From Pseudomonadota bacterium (GTDB taxonomy: Bacteria > Pseudomonadota > Gammaproteobacteria > Xanthomonadales > Xanthomonadaceae): DNA of 64,000 bases. Each line of letters opens with the position of its first letter. The first letter of the stretch is position 1. Below the pieces are notes generated by a model. That model ran no database searches. It saw only the letters and a program-made list of their open reading frames with translations, and was not told the DNA's origin. The position numbers and the translations under genes are program-made. The stretch lies in NCBI GenBank assembly GCA_018241125.1, contig JAFEEL010000020.1, positions 1-64,000 on the forward strand. The letters are read 5' to 3'. Below are positions 54,312 through 63,978 of this stretch, in pieces.

Positions 54312-55202
54312 TCAACCGATCAAGCGGGCGAGCACGAAGATCGCCACCACCGCCAGCCACAGCAGCAACATGCGCCAGACCAGACTCATCGCGTCGCGCA
54401 GCTCCAGCAGCGCCGGCGTGGACGCCAGTGCGTCGGCTTCGGGCAAGTCGGTATCGTGGCGTTCGACCTCGATGTCCACGCTGGCGCGCGCGGCGGTGGC
54501 CAGAAAGCCGGTGTCCAGGCGTATGCCTTCGGCGTGCCATTGCCGCCACGCGCGAAAAACCGCGTCGAAGTTCGCGGCCAGCGCCAAGGCCAGCGTCATC
54601 AACTGCGCCACCGGCCAGTCCATGATCGACAGCAGCCCGCGCGCATCGTCGCGTTGCGCGGCCGGCGCATCGGCATGCGCCGTCTCCGCGCCCAGCTCGG
54701 CGACGATGCGGTATGCCAGCACGCCGCCGGCACCGAGCAGCAAGAACCAGAACAGCGGCCCGAACCAGCGCCGCAACGCGCCGGCAAACACCGCTTCGAC
54801 CCAGGCGTGGCCATCCATCGTCTCCGGCGGCGGCCCGTGCAGCAAGTCGGCGGTCGCCTCGCGACGTGCGTCGGCGTCCGGCGCGTCCACCACCGCGTCC
54901 ACGTCCAGATCCAGATCGCGCGGGCCCCAGCACCAGAACAGCAGCAGTGTCGCCAACACGAACGCCGGTACGCCCCACCATACGTTGCGCAAACCCAGTT
55001 GCAACAGGCCGATCAACAGCACCGGCAGACCGGCGATCAGGAACAGCCCGAACCGACCGGCCATCGCACCCTCGGGCGCGCCGGTGGCGACGATGTACTG
55101 CCGCCACGCCACCAGCCAGTTGAAATGGCGCATGCCCGCCAGCGCCGGCGCGAGATGCCCGGCCAGCAGAACCAGCACGACGGCGATCAGGGCGACGGAC
55201 AT
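54312..55202 (-). CDS. ampE: AmpE/CobD-family membrane protein
   Basis: A 296-residue membrane protein with about four helices: an N-terminal helix SVALIAVVLVLLAGHLAP, a pair of helices around residue 50-90, and a C-terminal helix. The AmpE marks LLHGPPPETMDGHAWVEAVFAGALRRWFGPLFWFLLLGAGGVLAYRI and DWPVAQLMTLALALAANFDAVFRAW are clear. AmpE has been linked to signalling in beta-lactamase induction together with AmpD, which is not in the window. Confidence 0.9.
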   Translation of the reverse strand: MSVALIAVVLVLLAGHLAPALAGMRHFNWLVAWRQYIVATGAPEGAMAGRFGLFLIAGLPVLLIGLLQLGLRNVWWGVPAFVLATLLLFWCWGPRDLDLDVDAVVDAPDADARREATADLLHGPPPETMDGHAWVEAVFAGALRRWFGPLFWFLLLGAGGVLAYRIVAELGAETAHADAPAAQRDDARGLLSIMDWPVAQLMTLALALAANFDAVFRAWRQWHAEGIRLDTGFLATAARASVDIEVERHDTDLPEADALASTPALLELRDAMSLVWRMLLLWLAVVAIFVLARLIG

Positions 55203-55258
55203 GGCGACGCTCGGTGCATGGCGTCGATTCTAGCCTGCCCGCGGTGGCGGTACCGCGG

Positions 55259-55735
55259 CAAGCCGCGATCGAGCTTCCCGTTCGTGGCCAGGCGCGGATC
55301 GAGGCCGAAGGCCGAGGCCGCGATCGGATATCCCGTTCGTGGTGAGGCGCGGATCGAGGCCGAAGGCCGAGGCCGCGATCGAACCATTGTTTGTTTCAGA
55401 ACGAGCAACGGCAAACCGTTGTGGTTCGACACGAGCCGGCTCGAACTCCGTTCTCGACCGGCTCGGCTCACCACGAACGGTGACTTGGAGGCCGCGATCG
55501 GATATCCCGTTCGTGGTGAGGCGCGGATCGAGGGCGCAGCCCGAGGCCGCGATCGAACCATTGTTTGTTTCAGAACGAGCAACGGCAAACCGTTGTGGTT
55601 CGAGACGGACGTGCTCGATCTTCGATCTCGACACGTCCTCCTCACCACGAACGGTGACTTGGAGGCCGCGATCGGATATCCCGTTCGTGGTGAGGCGCGG
55701 ATCGAGGGCGCAGCCCGAGGCCGCGATCGAACCAC
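55259..55735. repeat. Tandem 174-bp repeat with swapped hairpin stems
   Basis: The only content of the 581 bp between ampE and erpA. Two full units start at 55381 and 55555, with the head of a third at 55729 and a partial unit before. The units are nearly identical except for one hairpin: unit 1 pairs GAGCCGG with CCGGCTC and unit 2 pairs GGACGTG with CACGTCC, while the flanks stay the same. These are inverted copies of the element at 269-420. Confidence 0.9.
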
Positions 55736-55783
55736 CGCCTCGGAGGCTTCCCCGCACAGCGCCTTGGCGGCGACCGGAATACC

Positions 55784-56155
55784 TCAGGTGGTGAACGAAC
55801 TGCCGCAGCCGCAGGTGGTCTTGGCGTTGGGATTGCGGATGGTGAACTGCGCCCCGTGCAGGTTCTCGCTGTAATCGACCTCCGCGCCCAGCAGGTACTG
55901 CAGGCTCAACGGATCGACCAGCAAGGTGGCCTCGTCGGTGTGGATCGCCAGATCGTCCTGCGCTTGTTCCTCGTCGAAGGAAAATCCGTACTGGAACCCC
56001 GAGCAGCCGCCACCTTGAATATAGACGCGCAACATCAACGCGGCGTTGCCCTCTTCGCGCACCAGTTCGGCGACCTTGCGCGCGGCCGCGTGGGTGAACG
56101 CCAGCGGCGCGGCGGGCACGCCCTGATCGGGGTGGATCGAAAGCAGGTCGGACAT
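55784..56155 (-). CDS. erpA: Iron-sulfur cluster insertion protein ErpA
   Basis: A-type iron-sulfur carrier of 123 residues. The three conserved cysteines are in [11 protein letters not shown] and [49 protein letters not shown] is typical. The ATG at 56155 is preferred over the GTG at 56161. The 388 bp between it and the next gene hold only repeats. Confidence 0.95.
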   Translation of the reverse strand: MSDLLSIHPDQGVPAAPLAFTHAAARKVAELVREEGNAALMLRVYIQGGGCSGFQYGFSFDEEQAQDDLAIHTDEATLLVDPLSLQYLLGAEVDYSENLHGAQFTIRNPNAKTTCGCGSSFTT

Positions 56156-56265
56156 ACGCACAGGATGGGGCGCGGCGGGCGGGGAATCAAGTGAAGGCGC
56201 GGAGGCACGAGCGGCGAGCTGTGAGCAGGGAGCGGTGAGCGGACAAGCCGATCATTCTTTTCTCC

Positions 56266-56540
56266 CGGCTCCCGGCTCACTGTTCCCGACTGCGCACCCC
56301 TCACCCCAACCCCTCTCCCGAAGGGAGAGGGGCTTTGGCTCCCCGCTCCCGGCTCCCGGCTCACTGTTCCCGACTGCGCACCCCTCACCCCAACCCCTCT
56401 CCCGAAGGGAGAGGGGCTTTGGCTCCCCGCTCCCTGCTCCCTGCTCCCCGCTCCCTGCTCCCTGCTCCCCGCTCCCTGCCCCCTGCTCCCCGCTCCCTGC
56501 TCCCTGCTCCCTACTCCCGCTCCCCGCTCCCGTCTCCCGC
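56266..56540. repeat. Tandem palindromes and GCTCCC low-complexity run
   Basis: An 84-bp unit is duplicated in tandem (TCACTGTTCCCGAC at 56277 and 56361), each copy carrying the palindrome CCCCTCTCCCGAAGGGAGAG seen also near 28243. It is followed by about 130 bp of TCCCTGC/TCCCCGC heptamers that run up to the stop codon of the next minus-strand gene. Confidence 0.9.
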
Positions 56541-56543
56541 CCC

Positions 56544-57287
56544 TTACAGCCCCTCGCCACCATCGGGCGTGGCGGCATCCGGGCTGGTGGCATCGGCCCA
56601 CGAGAACGCCTGGGTGATGGTGCTGCCTTCCGATTGCAACTGCACGGTGACCTTGTGCGGGGTGAAGCCCGTCGGCAGCATCAGGTTGCCTTCGACCTTC
56701 TGGAAGTAGCGAAACTCGAAGGTTTGCCCGGGCGCATTGGCCTTCTGCAGCAGATCGGCCCATTGCAGGGTTTGCAGCTTGCCACCCTTGGCACCATCGA
56801 CCTGCAAGGTCAACGTACCCTGCGTGATCTTGCCGCGATTGAGGTTCTGGGTGAGCGTTGCCGCGTAATGCCAACTGCCGTTGGCATTGCTGGCCAGCTT
56901 CACGCTGTGCACCGCCAAACCGCGTCGCTGCGCGCCCGATCCGACCAGGCGCTCGTAGAAGGCCACGTCGGCGCGCAGGGCCGACACTTCCTCGTCGCGC
57001 CCGGAAAGGCTGGTTTGCAGTTCCTGATTGGCGGCGCGACTGATCGCGTCGGAGTTCTTCAGGTTGGCGACCTGCTGGCGCAGCGAGTCGATCTGCTTGA
57101 GCTGCGTGCGCAAGCTGGCATTGTCCCGGCGCAACGCCGAGATATCCGGAGAAGCCCAGCGCGCCGCCGCCCACCCGGCCAGCAACAGGCTGGCGATCCA
57201 CAAGCCAACCAACACGCCGATCCAGCGGTGCGGGCGCGAGCTGGGCACGTGGGCTGCCGTGGACGGGTCGGGGGCAGCTCGATCCAT
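56544..57287 (-). CDS. DUF6776-like single-span coiled-coil protein
   Basis: A 247-residue protein with a short cytoplasmic N-terminus, one membrane helix (WIGVLVGLWIASLLLAGW, about 22-40), and a coiled coil (SALRRDNASLRTQLKQIDSLRQQVANLKN, about 50-100). A periplasmic beta-rich domain follows, with SWHYAATLTQNLNRGKITQGTLTLQVDG and FEFRYFQKVEGNLMLP. This matches the uncharacterised family next to erpA in xanthomonads. The last residues border a repeat run, so the true C-terminus may have been altered. Confidence 0.82.
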   Translation of the reverse strand: MDRAAPDPSTAAHVPSSRPHRWIGVLVGLWIASLLLAGWAAARWASPDISALRRDNASLRTQLKQIDSLRQQVANLKNSDAISRAANQELQTSLSGRDEEVSALRADVAFYERLVGSGAQRRGLAVHSVKLASNANGSWHYAATLTQNLNRGKITQGTLTLQVDGAKGGKLQTLQWADLLQKANAPGQTFEFRYFQKVEGNLMLPTGFTPHKVTVQLQSEGSTITQAFSWADATSPDAATPDGGEGL

Positions 57288-57385
57288 GCCAAACGTATAG
57301 CCGCCGACGTGGACGAACGTCAAGCCCGCGTGGCTATACTGCCGATCCCGCCGTCCGGCGGGGCGGCCGAGGTCGAGATTGCGCG

Positions 57386-57802
57386 ATGTTGTGGCTCAAG
57401 GCCTTCCATATCGTGTTCGTGGTGGCATGGTTCGCCGGATTGTTCTATCTGCCGCGCCTGTTCATCTATCATGCCCAGAGCTCGGACACGCTCTCGCATG
57501 CGCGCTTCGTGGTCATGGAGCGCCGCCTGTTGGGCATCACCCACATCGGTGCGGCGCTCGCCCTGACCTGCGGCGTGGGTTTGCTCATGCTGGCGCCGGG
57601 TTTCCTGCAGCAGGGCTGGATGCACGCCAAGCTCGGGCTGGTGGCGGCGCTGATCGGTTACCACGGCTGGTGCGCGAAGATCGCCGCCGATTTCCGCCTT
57701 GGCCGGCAAATTCCCGGGTCGACGTGGCTGCGCTGGTTCAATGAGATCCCCGGCCTGCTGCTGATCGGCATCGTCTGTCTGGTGGTGGTCAAGCCGTTCT
57801 GA
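57386..57802 (+). CDS. hemJ: Protoporphyrinogen oxidase HemJ
   Basis: A 138-residue, four-helix membrane protein. WLKAFHIVFVVAWFAGLFYLPRLFIYHA carries the conserved His in the first helix and YLPRLF; the second key region MHAKLGLVAALIGYHGW has the conserved His-Lys. HemJ oxidises protoporphyrinogen IX and replaces HemG or HemY-type oxidases. This fits the hemB and hemD genes elsewhere in the window. Codon start at 57386 follows the family exactly. Confidence 0.92.
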   Translation: MLWLKAFHIVFVVAWFAGLFYLPRLFIYHAQSSDTLSHARFVVMERRLLGITHIGAALALTCGVGLLMLAPGFLQQGWMHAKLGLVAALIGYHGWCAKIAADFRLGRQIPGSTWLRWFNEIPGLLLIGIVCLVVVKPF

Positions 57803-57863
57803 ACGCCCGCCGCGCCCACGACGCCCGGCGCAGGGGCATAATCGGCGCACAAGGGGAGTCCCG

Positions 57864-60410
57864 ATGAACACGACCGCCTCGTCGCAGCACGACGAATACC
57901 GCCAGGCATTCCTCCGCCACCTGCCCAAGCGGATCGAGTCGCTGGAACAACGCATCCAGCGCTACCGCCGCGACGGCTGGGAAGCCGACGGGCTGCTGAT
58001 GCTCAACGACGACATCCAGCGCCTGGCCGGCGCCGCCGGTCGTTACGATCTGGTCGAACCCAGTCAGCACCTGCTCACCCTCGAACAGGCGCTCGGCGAA
58101 CACGTCGCGCAGCGCACCTTGCCCAACCCGCAGCAGTCCGACCGCATGCTGCAGTTGACCGCAGCGGTGGCCGCGGCGCTGGTGGCGCGGCCAGTCGGTC
58201 CGGCGCGGATCGCGCACAGCGAAGTGCCGCCACCGGCGTATTGGCGGCGCTGGGCCGGCGATGCGCCGCCGCCGCAGGCCGCGCTGGCCGCCCACGCCGC
58301 GTCGCCCGCCGCAACCGCCAGCCCCAAGGCCACCGGCATCGCCCGGCGCATCTACCTGCTCAGCGACGGCAACGCCTTCGCCACCGACCTGAGCAAGCAC
58401 CTGGAAGGCGAGGGTTTCGAGGTCGAGCCGATCGACACGCTCGCCGACCTGACCGAGCTGCTCATGAACCTGTCGCCGCACCTGGTGCTGGTGGACGCCT
58501 CGCGCATGGCCGACATCCTCGCCGTGGGCGCGGCCCGCCGCGAGGCGCAACAGCGCGGCAGCGGACAGCGCATCCAGTTGGTCGCGCTGGCTGCCGCCGA
58601 CGACCTGCAATCGCGGCTGGATGCGCGCCGCGCCGGTGCCGACAGCCTGCTGTTCCCGCCATTCAACGTACCCGAGGTGGCCCGCCAACTGCACGGGTTG
58701 CTGGCGCCGGCCACCGAAGAAAAACTGCGCGTGCTGATCGTCGAGGACGACCGCGCGCAGGGCCTGTTCGCGCAAAGCGTGCTGACCAACGCCGGCATGC
58801 AGGCGATGGTCGAACAAGAACCGCTGCACGTGCTCGAAGCGCTCGAGTCGTTGCACCCGGACTTGATCCTGATGGACTTGCACATGCCGCACGCCAACGG
58901 CGTGGAGTTGACCGCGTTGATCCGCGAGCACGCCAGTTTCAAGAACACCCCGATCGTGTTCTTGTCCGGCGAGAACGACCCCGAGATCCGCTTCGATGCG
59001 ATCAATGCCGGCGGCGACGACTTCCTGAGCAAACCCATCCGCCCCAAGCACCTGATCGCGGCCGTGCAAAATCGCGTGCGCCGCACCCGCACCTTGCAGC
59101 AGCAGCAGCAACCACAGCAGGCCGAGCCCGGGCTGGCTGCGCGCGACGAGGCCACCGGCCTGCACCGGCGCATGTACGTGCTCGATCGCATCAACGAGGC
59201 GCTGGCGACCAGCGCCGAGAGCCGCGACGCGGTCGGCGGCGCGCTGTACGTGGAGATCGACAACGCCGCGACCTTGCGCGAGCGCATGGGTCTGGGCGCG
59301 CTGGAACATTTGGTCACCAGCGCCGGGCGCGTGATCAACGACGAGTTGATGGATCAGCACGTCGGCGCGCGCATCAACGACACCGCCTTCCTGGTGCTGG
59401 CCACCAACCTGGACGACGCCGGTCTGGACGCGCTGGCCAAGCGCTTGCACGACGGCATCGCCGAGCACGCTTTCGAGGCGGTCGGCCGACCGATGCGCCT
59501 GCGCGCATCGGTGGGCATCTGCGCCTTGCGGTTCGGCTTCGGCGACGCCAGCGCCCTGCTCAATACCGCCGAACGCACCTGTCGCGAGGCGCACGCCAGC
59601 GCCCGCGGCATCAAGCGTTTCGAGCCGCCCAAGGACAGCGATCTGGACGAGGAATCGCAGCTGATCGCGCAACTGCGCGAGGCGGTGGACAACGACGGTT
59701 TCGGCCTGATCTACCAGCCCATCGCCGCGGTGCAGGGCGGGCAGGACGCGCAATACCAGACCCTGCTGCGCATGCGCGATGCTGGCGGCAAGCGAGTGGC
59801 GGCAGCCACCATCCTGCCGCTGGCCGAACGCGCCAAGCTGATGATCGACATCGATCGCTGGGTGCTGACCCGGGCCATGAGCGTGCTTGGGCAGCACCAC
59901 GGCGACTCCCGCACCATGCGCCTGTTCGTGCCGCAATCGATGACCACCCTGGCCGCACGCGAGCAGGCCGGCTGGCTGAAGGGCGAACTGGCCGCCAACG
60001 AGGCGGCCGGCTCGTGTCTGGTGATCGAGTGCCGCTTCGAGGACGCCCTGCTCAACCCGCCGGCGCTGGCCGCCTTCGCCAACGCCATGCGCGGTGATGG
60101 CGTGCGCCTGTGCGTGGCGCAGTTCGAACACTCGCTGGACGCCACCCGCCTGCTCGACACCGCGCCGCTGGGGTTCATCAAACTGGCGCCCCGCTACGCG
60201 GCGGCCGACGCCTCGCCGGTGGTGCGCGACGAACTGCGCGCCATCGTCGAACACGCCCATCGTCTGGGCGTGCAGGTCATCGGCCACTGCGTGGAGGATG
60301 CGCGCGCGGCGGCTACCTTGTGGTCGTCGGGCGTCGACTTCATCCAGGGCAATCTGGTGCAAGGCGCCAGTGGCGGCCTGGACTTCGACTTCAACTCCAC
60401 GGTGATGTGA
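57864..60410 (+). CDS. REC-GGDEF-EAL protein with degenerate output domains
   Basis: An 848-residue cytoplasmic signalling protein. It has an Hpt-like helical N-terminus, an atypical receiver-like segment (about 160-280), a receiver domain with D338 in LILMDLHMPHANG, a GGDEF-type domain (about 430-590) and an EAL-type domain (about 600-845). The diguanylate cyclase motif is replaced by GARINDTAF and the EAL motif by YQTLL, with few catalytic acids left. Both output domains are therefore probably non-catalytic and may act as c-di-GMP receptors, as in FimX. It is overlapped by or adjacent to the kinase gene. Confidence 0.85.
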   Translation: MNTTASSQHDEYRQAFLRHLPKRIESLEQRIQRYRRDGWEADGLLMLNDDIQRLAGAAGRYDLVEPSQHLLTLEQALGEHVAQRTLPNPQQSDRMLQLTAAVAAALVARPVGPARIAHSEVPPPAYWRRWAGDAPPPQAALAAHAASPAATASPKATGIARRIYLLSDGNAFATDLSKHLEGEGFEVEPIDTLADLTELLMNLSPHLVLVDASRMADILAVGAARREAQQRGSGQRIQLVALAAADDLQSRLDARRAGADSLLFPPFNVPEVARQLHGLLAPATEEKLRVLIVEDDRAQGLFAQSVLTNAGMQAMVEQEPLHVLEALESLHPDLILMDLHMPHANGVELTALIREHASFKNTPIVFLSGENDPEIRFDAINAGGDDFLSKPIRPKHLIAAVQNRVRRTRTLQQQQQPQQAEPGLAARDEATGLHRRMYVLDRINEALATSAESRDAVGGALYVEIDNAATLRERMGLGALEHLVTSAGRVINDELMDQHVGARINDTAFLVLATNLDDAGLDALAKRLHDGIAEHAFEAVGRPMRLRASVGICALRFGFGDASALLNTAERTCREAHASARGIKRFEPPKDSDLDEESQLIAQLREAVDNDGFGLIYQPIAAVQGGQDAQYQTLLRMRDAGGKRVAAATILPLAERAKLMIDIDRWVLTRAMSVLGQHHGDSRTMRLFVPQSMTTLAAREQAGWLKGELAANEAAGSCLVIECRFEDALLNPPALAAFANAMRGDGVRLCVAQFEHSLDATRLLDTAPLGFIKLAPRYAAADASPVVRDELRAIVEHAHRLGVQVIGHCVEDARAAATLWSSGVDFIQGNLVQGASGGLDFDFNSTVM

Positions 60411-60418
60411 CCGCGCGC

Positions 60419-63124
60419 ATGCCACCGTCTTCGCCGCTGCTGCCCGCCTTGCGCTGGGTCACGCTGGCCACGATCGCCGGAACCATCGTGGCGATGGTGG
60501 TGGATCTGCTCAGCATGCACGGGCCGTGGCTGATCGTCGCCCTCGCTCTGGGCGTGGTGTCGTTCGTCTGCTGTTTCACCGCGCTGCGCCTGCTCGACCG
60601 CGCCATCGAGAACGCCGCCGCCGGGATTCGCAAGGCCAGCGATGCCGCCCAGCAGGCCAGCCACGACGCCAGCGAGCAGAACGCGCAGTTCGACTCGATG
60701 CGCAACCAGCTGGAGGAATACCGCCGCCTGCAGGAGGAACTGACCGCCGCCAAGCAGGCCGCCGAACAAGGAGCGCTGGCCAAGAGCGAGTTCCTGGCCA
60801 CCATGAGCCACGAGGTCCGCACGCCGCTCAACGGCATCGTGCCGATCCTGGAGTTGCTGCAATCCTCGCGGCTCGAACTCGATCAACGCGAACTGCTGAA
60901 TACCGCGCTGCAATCGGCACGGCAACTGCTGCGCATCGTCGACGACATCCTCGATTATTCCAAGCTCGAAGCGCACAAGCTGCAGCTCGAAAGCGTGACC
61001 TTGAACCTACGCGAGACCCTGGATTCGGTGATCCGCCTGCTCGAACGGCAAGCACAGAGCAAGGGCTTGCGCTTGAGCCTGCACATCGGCCCGGACGTGC
61101 GTGCGGTATTCCGCGGCGACCCGGTGCGCCTGCGCCAGATCGTCAGCAACCTGGTCAGCAACGCGCTCAAGTTCACCGAGCGCGGCTCGATCACCGTGCA
61201 GGTGGCCAAGCTCAAAGAAACGCGCACCCACCACCAGCTGCGTTTCGAGGTGCAAGACACCGGTGTGGGCATTTCGCCGGAAGCGGCCGGCAAGCTGTTC
61301 AGTGCTTTTTCGCAGGCCGACGCCTCCACCACCCGGGTGTACGGCGGCACCGGCTTGGGGCTGGCGATCTGCAAGCGCATCGTGGATTTGATGGGTGGGC
61401 GCATCGGCGTCGATTCGGAAGTCGGGCGCGGCTCGACGTTCTGGTTCGAGATCCCCATGCTCAAGGTGTCGGGCGACATCGAGGGCCCGCGCAGCGGCCT
61501 GCAAGGCGCTCGCCTGCTGGTGCTGACCAACGACGCCACGCTGCACAAACGCATCGCCGCCAGCCTGGCGCAGACCGGCGCCAGCGTGCAGTTCGTGGAG
61601 AACACGCAAGATGCCCTGGCGCAGTTGCGCGCCGTCGCCGCCGCGCCCGGCCGCGGCTTCGACGTGCTCATCGTCGATGCGGCCTCGATCAAGCACACCT
61701 TGGTCGCCTTGCAACGCAATCTGGCGACGATGAGCGACGCGGAGCGCATGCGCGTGTTGATCCTCGAACCCCCGGAGCCGCTGCCCGAGGACGTGCGCGA
61801 ACTGCCCAATACGGTGATCGTGCAACGCGCGCTGGCCGAGAGCGACCTGCGTCCGAAGCTGGTCGAGTTGATGGCGGGCGAGGCGATCAGCACCTCCGGG
61901 CGCGATTCGTCGCCGGCAGTGACCCTCACCGCCGGCGATGCGTCGATGACCGCACCGCCGCCGCGGGCACCGGCACCGGCGCCGGCGCCGGCCCCCAGCG
62001 CCGAGCGCGCCGCGCTCATCGGCCCCTTGCGCGGCCGCCTGCTGCTGGTGGAAGACAACCCGGTCAACCTGATGGTGGCGCAGCGGCTGATCGCGTTGCT
62101 CGGCCTGCAATGCGACACCGCCGAGAACGGCGAGCAGGCGATCGAGAAAATCAAGCGCGGTCGTTACGACATCGTGCTGATGGACTGCCAGATGCCGGTG
62201 CTCGACGGGTACTCCGCCACCCGCGCGTGGCGCGTGCACGAAGCCCAACACCACCTGCGGCCGCTGCCGATCATCGCCATGACCGCCAACGCGATGGCCG
62301 GCGACCGCCAGAAATGCCTGGACGCGGGCATGGACGACTACCTGTCCAAGCCGGTGGCCCGCGACCAACTCGAATCCACGCTGCGACGCTGGCTGGCTTC
62401 GCGGGCGCACGCCGTGGGGGATCTGCCACTGCCGGAGGAGCCCGCCCCCGTGGTCGGCGCCGCGCCGCTACCGGCATCGCCGCCTGCAAAGGCCGTGCTG
62501 AGCGTGCTCACCGCCGACGAAATCGCGGCAGCCGGCCAACTTCTGGAACAAGCCACCGCGCAGTTCGTCGCCGAAATGGGTGCCGAGGCCGAGCACGCCA
62601 GCGACGCGCTCGCCGCGCCACCGACGCGCGCTGCGGGCGCCACGCCCACCGCGCCCACCGCGCCCACCGCGCCCGCCACTGCAGCCACACCGGCAGCGGC
62701 ACCGACGCCGCCACCGCCTGCCCCCGCGCCACCGCCTGTCCCCGCGCCAGCGCCAGAAGCCGCGCCGGCAGCGCCGCGCAAGCTGCCACCGGCGCTGGAG
62801 GCGGAGATCGTCGAGGACCTGTGGAGCGCGATGGGCGACTCCTTCCGCGATCTGGTCAACGTCTACCTCGAGGATGCCCCGGTGCATCTGGGCAAGCTCG
62901 ATGCCGCAGTGGCCAGCAACGACGTCGGCGCCCTGGTCGGCCCGGCGCACGCGCTGAAGTCTTCCAGCGCCAACCTCGGCGCGATGCAGGTTTCGGCGGC
63001 GGCCAAGCACGTCGAACACGGCGCCCGCAACGGCACCCTCACCCAGCCGCAGGTGGCGGTGAAGGTGCTGCACTACGAGTTCAAGCGCGCCGAGGCCGAA
63101 CTGCGCAGTCTGCTCGGCGATTGA
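60419..63124 (+). CDS. Hybrid histidine kinase with REC and Hpt domains
   Basis: A 901-residue membrane sensor kinase. Two N-terminal helices (about 10-55) with almost no periplasmic part are followed by a coiled coil, the H-box [13 protein letters not shown] (H131), and the ATPase core [25 protein letters not shown] and [10 protein letters not shown] pseudo-receiver (about 360-490), a receiver with D589 in [14 protein letters not shown], an Ala/Pro linker and a C-terminal Hpt domain with H844 in [12 protein letters not shown] complete it. Similar in layout to BarA/RpfC-type kinases. A GTG at 60407 overlapping the previous stop is an alternative start. Confidence 0.92.
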   Translation: MPPSSPLLPALRWVTLATIAGTIVAMVVDLLSMHGPWLIVALALGVVSFVCCFTALRLLDRAIENAAAGIRKASDAAQQASHDASEQNAQFDSMRNQLEEYRRLQEELTAAKQAAEQGALAKSEFLATMSHEVRTPLNGIVPILELLQSSRLELDQRELLNTALQSARQLLRIVDDILDYSKLEAHKLQLESVTLNLRETLDSVIRLLERQAQSKGLRLSLHIGPDVRAVFRGDPVRLRQIVSNLVSNALKFTERGSITVQVAKLKETRTHHQLRFEVQDTGVGISPEAAGKLFSAFSQADASTTRVYGGTGLGLAICKRIVDLMGGRIGVDSEVGRGSTFWFEIPMLKVSGDIEGPRSGLQGARLLVLTNDATLHKRIAASLAQTGASVQFVENTQDALAQLRAVAAAPGRGFDVLIVDAASIKHTLVALQRNLATMSDAERMRVLILEPPEPLPEDVRELPNTVIVQRALAESDLRPKLVELMAGEAISTSGRDSSPAVTLTAGDASMTAPPPRAPAPAPAPAPSAERAALIGPLRGRLLLVEDNPVNLMVAQRLIALLGLQCDTAENGEQAIEKIKRGRYDIVLMDCQMPVLDGYSATRAWRVHEAQHHLRPLPIIAMTANAMAGDRQKCLDAGMDDYLSKPVARDQLESTLRRWLASRAHAVGDLPLPEEPAPVVGAAPLPASPPAKAVLSVLTADEIAAAGQLLEQATAQFVAEMGAEAEHASDALAAPPTRAAGATPTAPTAPTAPATAATPAAAPTPPPPAPAPPPVPAPAPEAAPAAPRKLPPALEAEIVEDLWSAMGDSFRDLVNVYLEDAPVHLGKLDAAVASNDVGALVGPAHALKSSSANLGAMQVSAAAKHVEHGARNGTLTQPQVAVKVLHYEFKRAEAELRSLLGD

Positions 63125-63130
63125 TGCCGA

Positions 63131-63685
63131 TCAGCGCCAGCCGGTGCGCCGACGCCCGGGCTCGGGGCCGACATCGGCCGCCGCCGGGCGCTCGCCCAGC
63201 GTGCCGGTGGCGCGGGCCGCCGCCTGCGGGGCGAGGTGGTCGAGCGCGCGCGCGTACACGCTGCGCTTGAACGTCACCACGTGTTCGATCGGGTACCAGA
63301 AATCCACCCAGCGCCAGCGATCGAACTCGGGCTTCTCGGTCGCATCCAGACGCACGTCCTCGTCGCGCGCCAGCAGGCGCAGCAGGAACCACACCTGCTT
63401 CTGGCCGATGCACACCGCCCGCCCATCGCGGCGCGGGTTGCGCCACGGCAGCCGATAGCGCAGCCAGCCGGGCGTGGCGCCCAGCACTTCGACGTGCTCG
63501 GGCAGCAGGCCGGTTTCCTCGCGCAGCTCGCGATACATCGCTTCCAGCGGCGTCTCGTCGGTGTTCATCCCGCCTTGCGGGAACTGCCAACCGTCGCGGT
63601 GCACGCGCCGCGCCCAGAACACCTGCCCGTCTTCGCGCATCAGCACGATGCCCACGTTGGGGCGATAGCCGTCCGGATCGATCAC
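63131..63685 (-). CDS. rppH: RNA pyrophosphohydrolase
   Basis: Nudix hydrolase of 184 residues that removes pyrophosphate from mRNA 5' ends and triggers decay. [15 protein letters not shown] is the RppH N-terminus, so the GTG at 63685 is the start, with GGAG nine bases upstream. The Nudix box is complete: [30 protein letters not shown] and [10 protein letters not shown] are typical. The C-terminal tail is basic. It converges with the kinase gene, with six bases between the stop codons. Confidence 0.94.
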   Translation of the reverse strand: MIDPDGYRPNVGIVLMREDGQVFWARRVHRDGWQFPQGGMNTDETPLEAMYRELREETGLLPEHVEVLGATPGWLRYRLPWRNPRRDGRAVCIGQKQVWFLLRLLARDEDVRLDATEKPEFDRWRWVDFWYPIEHVVTFKRSVYARALDHLAPQAAARATGTLGERPAAADVGPEPGRRRTGWR

Positions 63686-63769
63686 GGCACGGACTCCAAA
63701 AACTGCAATGCCCCGACTGTGCCACAGCGCGGCGTGCGGCCACAAGCGCGGCGCACGCGCAAACGAAAA

Positions 63770-63791
63770 AGCCGGCGCACCCGCGCCGGCT
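63770..63791 (-). terminator. Terminator after the right-edge gene
   Basis: Stem AGCCGGCGC and GCGCCGGCT around a four-base loop, followed on the minus strand by TTTTCG. It would end transcripts that come from the gene at the right edge after they pass multi-hairpin copy B. Confidence 0.85.
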
Positions 63792-63813
63792 CTCCCGCTT
63801 GCAACCTAAGGAG

Positions 63814-63963
63814 TCGCTGAACAAATCCATCGTGGATTTGTCAGCGATCGCCCAGCCCGGTACACGCCCGGACTGGGCTCACACGGATCAATCACTTGCG
63901 TGATGGATCCGTGACCACGCCATCCATGGCGTGGGGGGAAACGCTGATAAATCAGCGTTTCCC
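63814..63963 (-). repeat. Multi-hairpin element, copy B (3' of right-edge gene)
   Basis: Gene-sense order on the minus strand: S1 63963-63936 (GGGAAACGCTGAT and ATCAGCGTTTCCC); S2 63934-63915 (CCACGCCAT, GG, ATGGCGTGG); S3 63913-63882 (CACGGATC/GATCCGTG outside, ATCAC/GTGAT inside, loop GCAA); S4 63878-63850 (GCCCAG/CTGGGC and CCGG/CCGG, loop GCGTGTA); S5 63847-63814 (TCGCTG/CAGCGA outside, ACAAATCCA/TGGATTTGT inside, loop CGA). It is the most regular of the four copies and is followed by a terminator. Confidence 0.88.
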
Positions 63964-63978
63964 TAATGCGACCGCCGC

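Noticed and set aside
55259-55735. Tandem repeat as a second CRISPR array
   Set aside because: Only two to three units of 174 bp, no constant repeat with unique spacers, and copies dispersed elsewhere.
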